Shown piece after piece: positions 1-12,351 of a DNA stretch of 64,000 nucleotides (the stretch's first letter is position 1; each line of letters begins with the position of its first letter). Under the pieces are notes generated by a model, which saw only the letters and a list, made by a program, of their open reading frames with translations, ran no database searches and was not told where the DNA came from. The DNA comes from Thelonectria olida. Its lineage: Eukaryota > Ascomycota > Sordariomycetes > Hypocreales > Nectriaceae. The DNA is taken from the NCBI GenBank assembly GCA_020736575.1, contig JAGPYM010000001.1, forward strand, positions 2,356,001 through 2,420,000, given 5' to 3'. Made by a program: the position numbers and the translations under genes.

Positions 1-3000
1 GACAATCTCCAAGCAGGGGTGGAAATGTTTCGACACGTATCTCTCTCTCAACACCACCTCTCTCGCCGACATTGGCTGGTCTTGGCTTGCCCTTGGGCCG
101 CCTTGGACTCTTGGCCCCCTCTGCTCATGTGTGCTGCTTGGGTGGCATTGAGACCCAGCCAATTACGAGTTTCTGACGGAACAATAATTACAGTACCTAC
201 AATACTGCAGCAATTTCAATTGTCAGAGAAAGAGTGCTGGTCCCATCAACGACGCATATTCCTTACCCTGAATGGCTGACACTCGGAGTAATCTCTTCCT
301 TGCGCCTGCGGTTCGCCAGTTGAGTGGCGTTCGAAAGCCATCTGCAAATATCTGGTGCACAACTGCATGGCAAACTACCAACGAGATATCTGGACTCGTG
401 CCCTGTGGGCTTTTTCTTCTGACGGGGCTTGGGATAATAGAACCTTTCTGGTGAGGCCTTGGGGACCTTGACCATGCACGCAAATGTCAGGCCAGGTCAT
501 GTCATGTCAGGTCACGTTCTCCCGTTGCCTCAAAGCGCCACCCTCCAAACTTGCCTGACCAGTCACTGTCCACCGCCGACCCTCCATCATAACCAGATGG
601 GACCCAGGTCCTCAGTCAGCCAATCTTCAGCATTGATGAAGCAGCGTCTCATCGGCCTGTCTTGTTTGTTTTGGACCTGTCTTGATACGACTTGGTTGAG
701 AGTAGCCCGCAGTCCTGCCTTGCAACCACTAACTAGCTATTACGACGCCGTAATAAACGGAGTTTGCCTTACGGCGCTCTGCCATAGGGTATATCTTGCG
801 AGCGATGATTGTCATTGATCACCTGGCCTTGAGATATTCTAGGCCGTTTGCGACAACATAGAGGGTACATTCTCGTTCGCCTCTAGTCGTCCACCGGAAG
901 CACACGAGCAACGGGTCATGACGACAACTCGTTCCCCGCCACTGTCGAATTTTGGCTGGTTATCGCGGGGTTGAAGTGAAGATGCATATCAGTCTCACCA
1001 AGAAGTTTCTTTCTGCCATTTTGAATTTGTCCCTCTCTCTCCACTCACACCTGATATTCAGCAGCCAATCCCCGTGGCCTTGAACAGTTAATTCGCCCGG
1101 TTTCATGCAGGTTTGCAACAAATCCACCCATCCACGAGGAAGTGGTTGACACCCTTCCATTCCCGCACATATCAGCCACTCAACGGATCAAGTCGAGCTA
1201 GAGCCTCAGCTCGTGGCTGATGGCTCCCACGCAGGGTCCGGGTGACTCTTGGTCAAGGTGGCGTCCGAGGCCGACGTATCAGTAACGATTCTGCACGCAT
1301 ATACTTCCGGCTTTGGCCTATTTTCCACAATTCGTGCATGTCAGCGCTCTCCGAATGATCACTGTGTGTGAGCTTGGCCAGATTTTGGACAAAGCCTCCC
1401 GCCCCTTCAACGGGCGGTCGGGCGATTTTCATTCCTCCATAGGCTCCTCGAGTCAGTTCGTCAAAAGAATAATGCCCGCGGAGCTGCCAGTGGCTGTTCC
1501 GTCGTTAACTAGGAGGTCTTTGGTGAAACATGCAGATGATGCCGTTGTTCGGGGGATCATCGCCGCCGAGGCACTCTCGACGGAAGGTTACGACGGCGGC
1601 GGCAACGATGGCCAAGCCCCCTTGTGCGACCTGTGCTTGTCCTCGTGCATGGGCTGAGCGACTGAGGTGCTCGGGGAATGTGCAATACTGGCGGTAAGAC
1701 GAAGAGTGAGTGTTGGAGGGGTCCTGGATGCACGTATCCGAATATGCCACTTCTATGCATCTACCCCTATTGTTGAGGCGCCTGGCTTTGAGACCTGTGA
1801 CCTGACACGATGATCTACGGATCTGGGACTCTCGCCACAGAGGTTTGAACAACAAAATCAATGGCGGTCACGTCGAATAGACACATGGACGATGTTACTG
1901 TTACAAACCAAGAGGAGCAAGAGTTACGAGAAACGACAGTACGAATAGCCTGGGCGGCATTGTGCACCACCGCGATCACCGCACACGGCCCTCTGGTGGG
2001 TGTTAGGCAATCAATCAAGATCCACATACCCGTCACTTCAACCACGCCTGGCTTGACGCCGGCTAGTGGCTAGTGGACCAAGCCGAGATCCCTGTGAACT
2101 GGCTCTAAACGGAGGGTCCTCTTGGCGAGACCATGCCGATTCATGCTGCTTGTTGCTTCTGATGAGTGATCAGCGTCTTGTTTCTTCATGCCACGCCCCG
2201 TCTTGGTCCTTCCGAAAACTCGGTCTGCATTCTGATATCGCCTGGATATTCGAAGCCCGTACGTAGCCTTGCTTGTGGAGGTTTCGACGCCGGATTTGAG
2301 ATGCGAGGTGTGTGGCCCCTGATGACAGAGGGTTATTCTGAAATTAGGACCCTACCAGTTCATTTCAACGCACGACCAAACGGAAACAGTCCTGGTGGGC
2401 TTGCTCGCTGGTCCATCATTGCCCGTGGTGATGCAGCCAGCCACTGCTCCTGTGGTCCAGCTACCGAGATGGAGAAGGACATGCTGCGATGCGATGCGAT
2501 GTGACGCCGATGTCCATTTGCCGAGTTCAATCTTGTTAACCTAATGGAGGTGATGTAGCCGCATCTCGATGCTGGACACATCCTCTCGCCCATCCAACCC
2601 ATTTTTCCCACGCCACATGTCCGTTTGTGTATCGTTATCTGCCAGAGCAGGGACCTGGCTCCTCAGATGATCAATCCGCCATCAAGAGGAAACCCGTAGT
2701 ATCCACAAGGCGATCCCGCTCTCTCATGGCAAAAGGACTGGCCGTCTATTCGTGCTTCTACATAGTATGGATAGTCATGACTGACTGCCTTGCCGCCATG
2801 GGAATTGAAGTTTATGCGGCCGAGGCCGTGCACTTCTTGTTCCCCACTGCCCAATGCCATGAATTCCTTTCACTTTCGCAATCTTGCTATGTGTCATCGT
2901 GATTCGACCCGTGATGCTTCACCCCAAGACCCTAAAGATGAGGTGGGGGTGGAACTCACAGGCCTCAAGTCTTGGACCTACCTCAGTCTGTTACGGTACA

Positions 3001-5700
3001 GTCACTACCCCCGACAAGGAATGATCCGGAACATCCGTCCAGTCATGTGTTCAGCACAAGCTTTCACGCATGGCGCATCGACAACCCTCACCATGCCGCG
3101 ACTGATAGCAGTCACCTGATTAACCGTCATCGGCCGTCCAGGAATAAGGCTTCCGTTTTTTGCGTTGCGTTTCGCCTTGGTCATCCCCATTCGGTGAAGG
3201 AAAACTCGTTCGTGTTTCAAGAAAGCAGCCAAAGTATCTCTCTGGTCTTCTGACCGCCCTCCCCCCCCGCCTAAGACCCGGGAGTGGCGTCTTGAGGTCG
3301 GATGCCGACATTGGGTTTGAAAAAGAGGTGCAGCCCTCCGAGATCCCGATACCGCGCTCTCCATGTTCCATTCTGGTTGGGTGGTGGTGTGAGGGACAAA
3401 ATACACACGAATAGTACATATTGTGCGATTTGTCTGCCATCGAACCATGCCACACCCAGCGCACTCCCATGCAGCCGCCCGGGATATGTTATGTAGCTGT
3501 GTACCTTGATGTGTAGGGTAGTATCGACCATCTTGGTCTCTCCCTGCCGCCTGGTTATCAGTTGGTGGCCTAAATAATGTGTAGTAACTCGGACGCTCAC
3601 AGCGTCAACTGTATTACTGTGGTGGTCAGCCGAGTGCTTCCGATGCACGGCATGGCTATTCATCGTCGAATGTGTTAGATCTGCCAAGGCTACCCCAAGT
3701 CCTGTCTGACCTTGATGATCTCGTGCCCACACCAAAAGGCAGAGCCAACCCGTTTGTAGCCGTCGGCAGACATGTCGCCATTCCCGATGGCGGTGTCACA
3801 CGAAGTGAGGCCTTTCGCAATCCTGCCTGTCGTCGATCATAGCCCTGCTTGGCAATGACGGAACGTGCCTATTTGGCCCATCAACCCATCCCATAACGTT
3901 CATGCAGCCCCCGCTCCCTTGCAGACGTGGGCATGTGCCCGCCCATGTGGTGGCGATGGCTTGTCCGTCAGTCACTTGTCTCGGGGAGCGTCCAGGCGGA
4001 TTCCGCGGGGACGCAGGCGGTGAAAGATGGGTGGACAGAGTCGTGCTGCTAGAGGAGCCGTCAACTGCGGTTAACTTTGCATGTGTGTGGGGAAGGATAT
4101 GCCTACGACATACTCGACATGTAGTCAGTGACACACAACATGTACTAGCTGATGAGATACGAATTCGGTAGACTCGGACTCCCGTGCACAGTTGCTTTTG
4201 CCCGCTGCTGACACATCACTGCCGACGACGTTCGGAGCACTGGCATGGATTAGAACATGTAGTAAACGTATGTCGGTGCCTTATACGCATTCGATAGTCT
4301 CAGAAGGCGTCTTAAGAAGGGTATGAACCAGGGGTTTACGTCTTGATGTCCGGAGAAGGACAAATGAGATAGGGTGGTTCGGTATGTAAAGGTATTGGTT
4401 GACGATGAGCACGTTCCGATGCAAGCAAGGCGGCATCGAGATAGAATAAGGATAGCAATAACTGCCTGAGAGGTCTTGTACTTGAAATCATAATTAGCAT
4501 ACCATTTCTCAGCTTGTTAAAATGCCAAACCATAACCAAACACCAGACCCCGAAGCTTTCATCTTAGGGGATTGATGTTACCAACTATCCCCCGTTTATC
4601 GAGACGTCGGTGATGGAGTGCTTGATCTGCGAACTGGCTGTTCATTCTATCATTCTTGAAGATGGATCCAGTCCAGAGTTAGCAGCTGCTTCTTGCCGAT
4701 GCCGAGTGGGTGATAGTGGCTGATTCGTGCGCTCGGGTGGCGGAACTGTGTTGCAAGTGAGTGTCGGCCTTGAGCTGTGCTTCTTCTTGGATGGTTTCAT
4801 GGTTCATTCTAGCCAGTATTGAAGCACCTGGGCCGTATTTAGAGATGGCGACTTCTCTGGTAGCCAAAGAAGGACGTCTGCTGTTCTTCATGGGTGAGAA
4901 TGGAGGCAGAGAGATGGAGGGTGATGGGGGTAGATGATGGCGTGGTGGCACCACCGCCCTATAATGACTGATTCCGAGGGGAAATGAAGTATTCAAAGTC
5001 GTTTCTTGATCTCAATTCCATGTCTGTAGGTGTTCTGCAGGACTGCCAAACCTGTGTTTCTGGAGCAACGATGGGTTGGGTCGGAACCAAGCGTGTTCTC
5101 GACAAGGGGTATTAGACGCTGGAAGCGGTTTCTAATGAACAGGGCATCTTAGGGTCGTGAAATTTCCAGGATTTAGGTGGCACTTTTGTTGATTGAAGGA
5201 AGAGAAATCAACCAAATGAGTGGCGTGTGGTGGGCAAGTGTACGGAGTGCCGAGCAAATTGCTTGGGTGCTTGGCACTTCAAAGTTCGGGAGTGTACAGC
5301 AGAACATCTCACAGAGGCATTCAAATAGAAGACTGGGAACACAATGAAGAGTGTATTCATACGACTTTGTCACTGGTACGTCTGCATGTTCTGTCTAATC
5401 TTTGGACGACCATTTCCACTTCGTATTGGAGGCAACCTTGAGTGGCATCTCTAGACAGCGGTCGTATGGGCATGGAACTGGCTTCCAAGCAGGAGAAGCA
5501 GGAGAGAAGCAAGCTTATCCTCATTCTTAGGATTTGATAGGACTGTTCTCTGCCTCAGTATCGCCCCAAGAGGCACTCCTTTCGGCCCGGCACTGTTCCG
5601 AGGCAGCGCCCCTGATTCATTCTGGGCGAATCGATTGGTGAATCAGCATTGAGTGCGCAGTCCCCTAAGTCTTTGGATACGCTTTCTGCGCAAGAGAACT
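1..5700. other. Left-end region without a convincing gene
   Basis: No open frame here has intron-consistent structure, a recognisable domain or fungal-like protein composition. The longest frames (for example 3271-3735 on the minus strand) are overlapped by equally long frames in other registers, as expected by chance in DNA of moderate GC. The base composition is not AT-rich, so there is no visible sign of RIP-degraded transposons. Small local repeats occur (a GTCATGTCAGGTCA-like stretch near 490-515; three GCGAT units near 2490). It may be distal upstream DNA of the 6842 gene or hold unseen non-coding transcripts. Confidence 0.5.
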
Positions 5701-6841
5701 CCTCTCGCACCTCTCGCCTTTAAAAAAACTCGCTCCCAAGCCTTCTCTCTCCTCCACCACCCCTTCTTCTGCACCAAACCTTGACCTTGCAGGCCGCCTC
5801 AAGGAGACAACCAAAGCTTCCGAGTCATCAACGCTCGGAGGCTATACAGCCTTCATTTCTCTCGACCTTACTTACTTCTGTCACAGACGTCTCGTCGTCC
5901 TCGATCGCTGGCTTTCAAGGTATGTGCTCGCTCTCCTCTCTTGTTCTCCAACTCGGCCCCCTATGCAACAGCACTGGTGATCTATGCACACACACATGCA
6001 CACACAAGCTACCCTCGGTCTTCATCACCTTCAACCTCATCTATCCCTTTATTTGGCTCCATTATTTGCCTCTGTTCCCTCGCCAAAGCACCTTTTACTC
6101 GGTCCGTGGGGAGAATCGACCTGTGCCCCAAACACCCGAGACAGCCCCCTTTGCGTCAAGCTGAAGACGAGCAGGACCTCTGTGACCGGGTGAGACTGAA
6201 AAAGAGTCTGCTTTCCGGACAAAAAGGCTCGCTGCTTTCTCCCAAACCATCCACTCTTGACATACTTGGAATCCTGTTCTGACCGTCGTCCAGTACCCTG
6301 GACCTCGACCCCGGCGTCCTCAAATCACCAACATCCTAACATAGAAGTGAACATCTCTCACCGTCTTGGTCGTCTCGTTTGCGGCCACTCTTAAACAAGT
6401 CGACTAGGGTATAGCCATCCCGTCGATTGGGCAACTGTCGTGAGTGCTTGGTTGTTATTCGACCGAGCCAGCAGTGAGTCAGAATTCCTCTTCCTATTGT
6501 TCGACATTGATGCCTTCTTTCTCGTTTGCCATGTCCGTGCGTCTTTCCACTCATGATTATGATTCGCCTTGCTCATACCCATAAGAAACAAACGAATATC
6601 TGGAGACTTGCAAATCAGAAGTCTGATTAAGCATCCGGGCATCTAACATTGGCAAGAGCGCACCGACCCCGCCATGCGTCTACACTCCCTCATGTGATAT
6701 CACCTGTCTGTACTTACCTGAGGTACCTACAGAAAGGTAGTAGTCTTTTATCCTCTTCATCACATTCTTCCCTTCACCGTCATTCCAACTCCCTTTCTAA
6801 GACTCCTTGCGCGTCGCCACGCCCTTGCCCACCTTGTCATC
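5700..6841 (+). other. CT-rich leader with splice-like signals upstream of the 6842 gene
   Basis: From about 5720 the plus strand becomes strongly pyrimidine-rich, after a TTTAAAAAAA stretch, as is typical of fungal transcription starts. A good donor (CAAG|GTATGT) lies at 5919/5920, and a branch-like CTAAC followed by ATAG ends at 6344, so a leader intron of about 425 nt is possible. A second CT-rich stretch (6745-6840) sits directly before the ATG at 6842. I infer a long, possibly spliced 5' UTR, or a separate non-coding transcript. No protein is supported. Confidence 0.35.
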
Positions 6842-9397
6842 ATGGCGAAGAAGAACAATAAGTTAAAGGCCAAGGCCAAAGCTAACATGGCTCAAGAAGT
6901 CACAGCACCACCCAAGGCCACGGCTTCACCTAAGACTCCCGCACCATCCAAGGAACCAACGAGCAAGAAAGACGACAAAGTTGCAAGAAAGAAAATGGCC
7001 CGATGTAGAAAGACCCCTCTCGTGCCCCCCGCCCCCGAAGGTAAGTTCTGCATCTATCCGTCACTTGAAAGTTGACACCGCCCCTATATGTACATGACTA
7101 ACTCTTGCTTAGCCACCCGGCCCTACAATCTTCAGTTGTCTAAGGAGCGCCTTGAGGAGCAAGGCTTCAGCCCTGCCATCTGTACCAAGACCCCACGGGA
7201 GGTCTTCAATGCATGGATCGAGCAATCCAAACTCTTCTTGAACCGCCCTACCAAGAAGAAGTACCTGGCTGGAAAGGGCCGGGCCAACATTGGCCAGTAC
7301 TCGTACAGTCGACTCTTCATTGCTGTAAGATGACAAATCTGCAGACATGCTCCTTCTCCAAGGCACTCTAAACTAACGTAACCCAAGTTCATGCAAGACC
7401 ATGCTGACTCCTTGTCGGCTACCAATCTTCGAAATGTTTTCCAGGGCTGGATGCCTCATGGTCAAGCCATTGGCAAGATACTGGCTGCTGATGGGTACAA
7501 GACCTTGGAGTCTTTTGCTGCTGCCGACTTGACAAGCTGGAAGGCCATGTCTACCTCCATGGTATGTAATCCTCCCCAAACCCGTCCTGCGTATCTCTAA
7601 TCTTGAACACAGGCTCTCTATGATTTCCATGCTCACAAATTCTATGGCACGCCTAACGGGAGGGTGTTTCTCGCCATCGATGCTGAGTACACTGCTCAGC
7701 AGGTCATGGAGAGTCGTGCCAAAGGTCGTGACCGTGAACGAGCAGCACTGAATCTGATGAAGAGGATCATCTCGCAAATCCACGACAACTGTGGACCGGC
7801 AGTCCCTTGCTGGAGCCAGGAGGGCGAGGATGAGCAGGGAGCAGACCTTGATAGACACAACCCGCTGATAGCCACTCTCAATGGTTGTTACCCGCAGCCT
7901 CTTGTAAACCAGGTGCGGTCCCTCCCGCATATTGAAGACCTCGAGAAAAAGGCGAAAAAGGCTCTCATCCGCTCGAATCATGTCGTCTACCAGCCCTTGA
8001 CCCAGACGGCTCTGGACGGAATTGTCCACTTGCGTTAGTCGTTCATGCCAGGATAATATCGAGAGCTTCATGCTAACATGACTATAGTTTATCGCATTCA
8101 TCGGCGTGGTAACATGACCCAAGTGCTGTACTTGATGAATATTCCAATGCTCGACCGTCGCTTGGTTGCCATTATCTTGCGTGCCTGTCCCCAAGTCACC
8201 ATGGTTGGCATTTACGACTGTCCGCTAATTCACTTCGGAGATGTCATTGCTCTCCTCGATCTGATCCACGAAATCAATACTGAACGCGAGCTGAAGAATC
8301 TGCCCAAGATCAAGAGCCTTGATTTCTTTCCCCATTACAACTCGGGAATCCCTTACGACCACCCTTCGGCAGCCGCGTATGGAGTCACATGGTCAGAGAT
8401 CCCGGCCGAGATTGCTCAGAGAGGCATTTTCCGAATCATTCTCGAGGCTTTCTTGAAGGCCAAGGAAATGAAGATCAACCTTCTTTTCGACGAAGGCAAA
8501 GCTTTCCGCAATTATCTCTCCAAGCTGCCGCTGCTTCCGATGGCCGTCGAGTGCTTTCTGGATGGACTCCATCGCTACTGTTCGCTCATGCAGTCCCGGT
8601 CTAGCAATGGTTCCGCCGCTAAAGAGGCCATGTTTGATATCCTGAAGTCGGTTCGCCTAGGAATTAAGGATATGTCTTCCGACTCACAGAACTGGTACGG
8701 CGACATCATGGGCAAACACCTATTCTTCTGCTCTTCTTGTGGCCATGACATGGTCGAAGAGTTCTTCACCGGACATGTACGAGAGAGGTGTCGACCACAC
8801 ACCAGGGTTTGCGCGGGATGCCAGCTGCGCAACGCTATGGATACCGAGACACATCACCAGAAGAAGGCTCAGCGGGACGCTCTAAGCCGTCTATTTAAAC
8901 ACTGGAATCCGAAAGACTTCAACGAAGACGCGCCTATACACCGGTCGGGCGAAACGCTCCTCAAGCTGCGGACCACTGAGAACGTTCGGCCCCTGACCCC
9001 AGGCATGCAGGTCGGAATGAATGGTCAGCTCTTCCAACCACGATTTATGCATGAGCTGGTGCGGGACAACAAAATCCACGACGATTCGATGCAGAACTTG
9101 CCCACTCTGATCGAGTTGATGAGTGAGGAATTGGCGCAACAGCGACACAATGCCGTCTTCGAATGTATGATGATCGACCTGGACCGTGTGACTGCACACA
9201 TGCTCGCCGATGCCTACTGGAAGCAGGAAGGCAACCTGGCACCTTTTGGTGCCTCGCGAAGGGACGGAGGAAGACCAAACTCGGAAGATGAGTATCAAAA
9301 GGAGACCCCTAGGGAGCTCCAAAACGGGTTGCGCTATGGCTGGTTGCCAGCCGCTGCTGTTTACCGCGACTTGATTCGCAAGGGCATTCTGCTTTGA
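6842..9397 (+). CDS. Hypothetical protein with Lys-rich N-terminus, leucine-rich middle and Cys/His cluster
   Basis: I do not recognise a characterised family. Five exons keep one frame: 6842-7040, 7113-7324, 7388-7561, 7613-8033 and 8088-9397, giving 771 aa. All introns are short GT-AG, and the last has TGCTAAC before CTATAG. The first 60 residues are very rich in Lys, Ala and Pro and look disordered or nucleolar/nuclear-targeting. The exon 5 start reads like leucine-rich repeats of an F-box/LRR type protein (MTQVLYLMNIPMLDRR, then ACPQVTMVGIYDCPL). A later segment, CSSCGH followed about 20 residues on by CRPH and VCAGC, could bind zinc. I see no signal peptide or membrane segment. I am confident it is a real gene because of the spliced continuity; its function is open. 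Confidence 0.8.
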
Positions 9398-9946
9398 GCT
9401 TGCCATCATTCAGGTAGAGTATTGACCTGGAGCTGGGACGAACTCCGCGTGTTTTCAACAAAGAGTGGTATCGTTGGATTGCAGGTTTGGTCCCAAGGCG
9501 CATACATTTGTACCGCCAGAGCTGGTTTCTCAGCTTCAGCCGTTGGTGTTGTCTTCGGAAGCTATTTAGCCTATGTTGATAGGCTTTTGAGGATGGTCTG
9601 GAAGGTTAACACAATAATCTTACCCCGAAAAGGATACGGTGGTTTTCTGCTTAGGAAAGACAGGGAGTAGATTTCAGATTAACGGATGTGGTAATGTTAA
9701 TGGCAATGGTAACGGTTTTTAGGCGTTTAGGCAGACAAGAAAACTAACTGGAACTGGACTTGAGATTGCTCTGAATGAAGTTGTTCGTGATCGCATTTTC
9801 TTGGGGGTAGGCACGCACCCGTGGAGTCGCGAGTTCACAAAGCGGCACGTGACTTGGCGATAGATCTCCCAACCCGGTCTTTGCAAACCTCCGCACCATC
9901 TAGGTAGGAAGCATCGTGGTCGGATCATTGTTGCAACAAAACCACC
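9398..9946. other. Intergenic spacer between the 771-aa gene and bL36m
   Basis: It holds the 3' flank of the upstream gene and the promoter and leader of bL36m. No open frame with supporting structure is visible. Confidence 0.5.
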
Positions 9947-10366
9947 ATGACGTCTCTACTTCGTGCTCTCTCGCTGTCAGCGCGGACGCTGCGTCCAAGC
10001 AATCCTCTAGGGGCATTTTCAACCCGAGGGCCTCTGTCGATGCTGGGTGCGGTCCCTTCCGTTTTGGCCAACGCCAACGCTTCCGCCGTGCCGACTGCCT
10101 TGATGCAGCAAACTCGAGGAATGAAGGTCCACAGCTCTGTGAAGAAACGCTGCGAGCACTGCAAGGTACGGTAATCTTGTATTCGGGGAATTGACTTTAA
10201 TTGGCGTCGCTCAATCGACTTTGGCAGAACGATTCAAGATTGTGCGTGGTTGGCTAACATGGAGTCTTTTCATCAGGTCGTTCGACGAAAGGCCGGCAAG
10301 CGACATAACGGATACCTCTACATCATTTGCAAGGCGAATCCTCGACACAAGCAGCGACAAAGTTAA
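9947..10366 (+). CDS. RTC6: Mitochondrial large-subunit ribosomal protein bL36m
   Basis: The protein is the mitochondrial form of bacterial L36, a small zinc-binding component of the large ribosomal subunit. Two exons, 9947-10165 and 10277-10366, encode 102 aa. The first 58 residues form an Arg/Ser/Ala-rich presequence with no acidic residues, as expected for matrix import. The mature part starts near GMKVHSSVKKRCEHCK and continues after the intron as VVRRKAGKRHNGYLYIICK, then NPRHKQRQ. Zinc ligands are Cys69, Cys72, Cys91 and His97. Compared with bacterial L36 there is a small insertion (around AGKRHNGYLY) between the two zinc halves, as I expect for fungal mitochondrial versions. The intron splits the protein just after the first CxxC, so each half alone looks like noise. 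It converges with the LYRM2 gene, about 208 bp between stop codons. Confidence 0.93.
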
Positions 10367-10574
10367 CGGACCGGCGGAATTGATATGCGTCAAGGTTGGA
10401 GATTGTAGGATACGGGCAACACATAGCGACAGCGGAGACAGAGCTATCGAATCACAACTGAGCTGGCCGAGTGCGTGCATATAGGGAAGGAGGCTCATTT
10501 GGGCTTGGAGAATGGGAGGCTGAGACGACGGCTCGACTCTGAGAAGATTCTTCATGTACAACTAGTAGACTAAA

Positions 10575-11019
10575 CTACAATCCATCGACATACCTCTCCA
10601 TGCCCTCCCATTCCGTCTTGCCGGTTGACAGGAGATACCTGACATGGGCCTTTGAGATGCAGAGTTAGCAATTGCAATGGTCTTGATGGAGGAGCCATTG
10701 CAGATGGCAAGAACCAGGGTCTTACAGGGTCCGTCACACTGCGATGCCGTTCAAACTCATCGCGAGCAAATTTGCGGGACTCTTTTTTCGTAGAGGGGTC
10801 GGCTATACGCTTAGTACCACGTAGAATAGTGCGATAGAGTGCGAGGACTCTGGCTCGTTGGATGAACTGTATGTTTTGCAATTAGTATCATGGGCTCCGA
10901 GGCATAGGGAAAGAGATTTAGACCTGATCCAGACTTAGGATCCCATTGAGACGGGATGGGCCTCTGCGGGTGGCATAGCCACGGCTCAGAGTCAGCAAAC
11001 GAACGCTGGAGACCACCAT
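10575..11019 (-). CDS. LYRM2: LYR-motif mitochondrial protein, LYRM2 family
   Basis: Three small exons on the minus strand, 11019-10924, 10866-10726 and 10649-10575, join in frame to give 103 aa. The first exon is a basic presequence-like stretch (MVVSSVRLLTLSRGYATRRG). The second carries the LYR signature (RARVLALYRTILRG) and the helix KFARDEFERHRSVTDP. The third completes the fold (AHVRYLLSTGKTEWEGMERY). LYR proteins bind the mitochondrial acyl carrier protein and act in assembly of respiratory complexes and Fe-S insertion; LYRM2 has been linked to complex I in animals. The role here is inferred from family only. Start and junctions rest on frame continuity, GT/AG borders and a fit to the usual LYRM2 length. 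It diverges from the Naa40 gene across about 310 bp. Confidence 0.88.
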
Positions 11020-11329
11020 CCCACCAACAACTTGCTCATTGGACAGAGTGACTAATACGTTCACTCAACTACGACGGCGATGATGGTGATGATGAAGGGC
11101 TCCAAAAGTTCGATTCTTGACGGAAAAGTCTCGGCTAATTGACCAACCGCGTTGTTCCTTCTCTGGGGGTTCTCATGGCGTTCAATGGCGGGAAGGAGGT
11201 GGGGCCGAGAGAACCGTCTTGGTTGATGCAAGACAGTGCACATTAGACGCCCTAATGTATCTTCTTCGTTTGGTAACTATTTTCTTCACCCACCATCTCG
11301 CGAGTTTCATCAACTAAGTGCACCACCCC
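11020..11329. promoter_or_regulatory. Shared divergent promoter of LYRM2 and NAA40
   Basis: The 310 bp between the two start codons is the only upstream DNA available to both genes. It contains a GATGATGGTGATGATG microsatellite-like run (around 11080-11096). I see no identifiable factor site. Confidence 0.5.
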
Positions 11330-12351
11330 ATGGCGGAAGCCAATGATACGGAACCCCCCGCGTCTGAGATCGAGGCGTCCAAGACGACGCGCGGCGCGAG
11401 ACAGCGACGGCAAAAGCCAGTGCATCCAATCGAGACAGCCAATAACGCATCCGACGACGATTTTGTCAGACAATACATCAAACCCAGGTGAGATCTGCAC
11501 GCTCTATATCCGCATCGCTTGGCAATGTTGAGGACGAAGTCTAATGCCGAGCTCAACGCAATACAGCGAAGACAGCTGGCCACAATGGGAGCATCCCCGC
11601 ACGAAAACCGTCTACGCCCTGAGCTTGGCCAGACCAGGGCATCTGGGTGACGACGAGCTGGACGCCTGCTTCGATCTTATTGACGAGACGAGCGGCGCGC
11701 ATTATCGCAGCTCGTCGATGGGGTGGCATGTGGCTGTGAAGAAAAAAGAAATGCGATCGCCGGACCTACGGTACATCCTTGCCAAAGATGCAGACGGCAC
11801 CATCAAAGGCTTTACGTCGCTGATGCCAACGTTTGAAGACAATGAAGCCGTTGTGTACTGCTACGAAATCCATCTCAAGGCGGAGCTTCAAGGGTGAGTC
11901 GTCAACCCTAGCAATTCCTCTTTACTCACAAGCCTCGTCCGTCACTCACACGCACCCGTTGGTCGATTCGCCGTCATCAAGATGTGCACGTTGCAAGGAT
12001 AAAGCACATGAAGGCTGTGCCAGAGAAACGGCTGGGCATGTGATGGCTTCTTTTGATACGAGGTGCTAACCCATAACGACATGTTGCAGGACTGGTCTAG
12101 GCACCAAGCTGATGGGGCACCTCATGGACGTTGCGGAAAACATTCCAGCAGTGGAGAAGACAATGCTCACATGTTTTGTGAGCAATGCATATGGTCTGAA
12201 GTTTTATGAAAAGCTGGGCTTCACCAAGGATGAATATTCACCGAGGGAGAGAAAACTCCGGGGTGGCAAGACGGTGATACCCGACTATGTGATTCTGAGT
12301 CGACGGACGGCGAGGGCCAGTGTCCCAGGTCCTCGTCGTCGACTTCGATAA
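11330..12351 (+). CDS. NAT4: N-alpha-acetyltransferase NatD (Naa40/Nat4), GNAT fold
   Basis: NatD acetylates the N-terminal Ser of histones H4 and H2A. Exons 11330-11487, 11567-11893 and 12090-12351 give 248 aa. The N-terminus is basic (TTRGARQRRQK). The GNAT core is visible as MGWHVAVKKKEM, then VVYCYEIHLKAELQG joined across the last intron to TGLGTKLMGHL, the acetyl-CoA pyrophosphate loop (Q/RxxGxG/A type). The C-terminal NAYGLKFYEKLGFTKDEYSP and DYVILSRR are typical of the family; CYE, the loop and the final SRR match the Naa40 arrangement. The second intron, 196 nt, interrupts the acetyl-CoA loop. Length and order match fungal Naa40, so I am confident of the family; histone specificity is inferred. 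Confidence 0.9.
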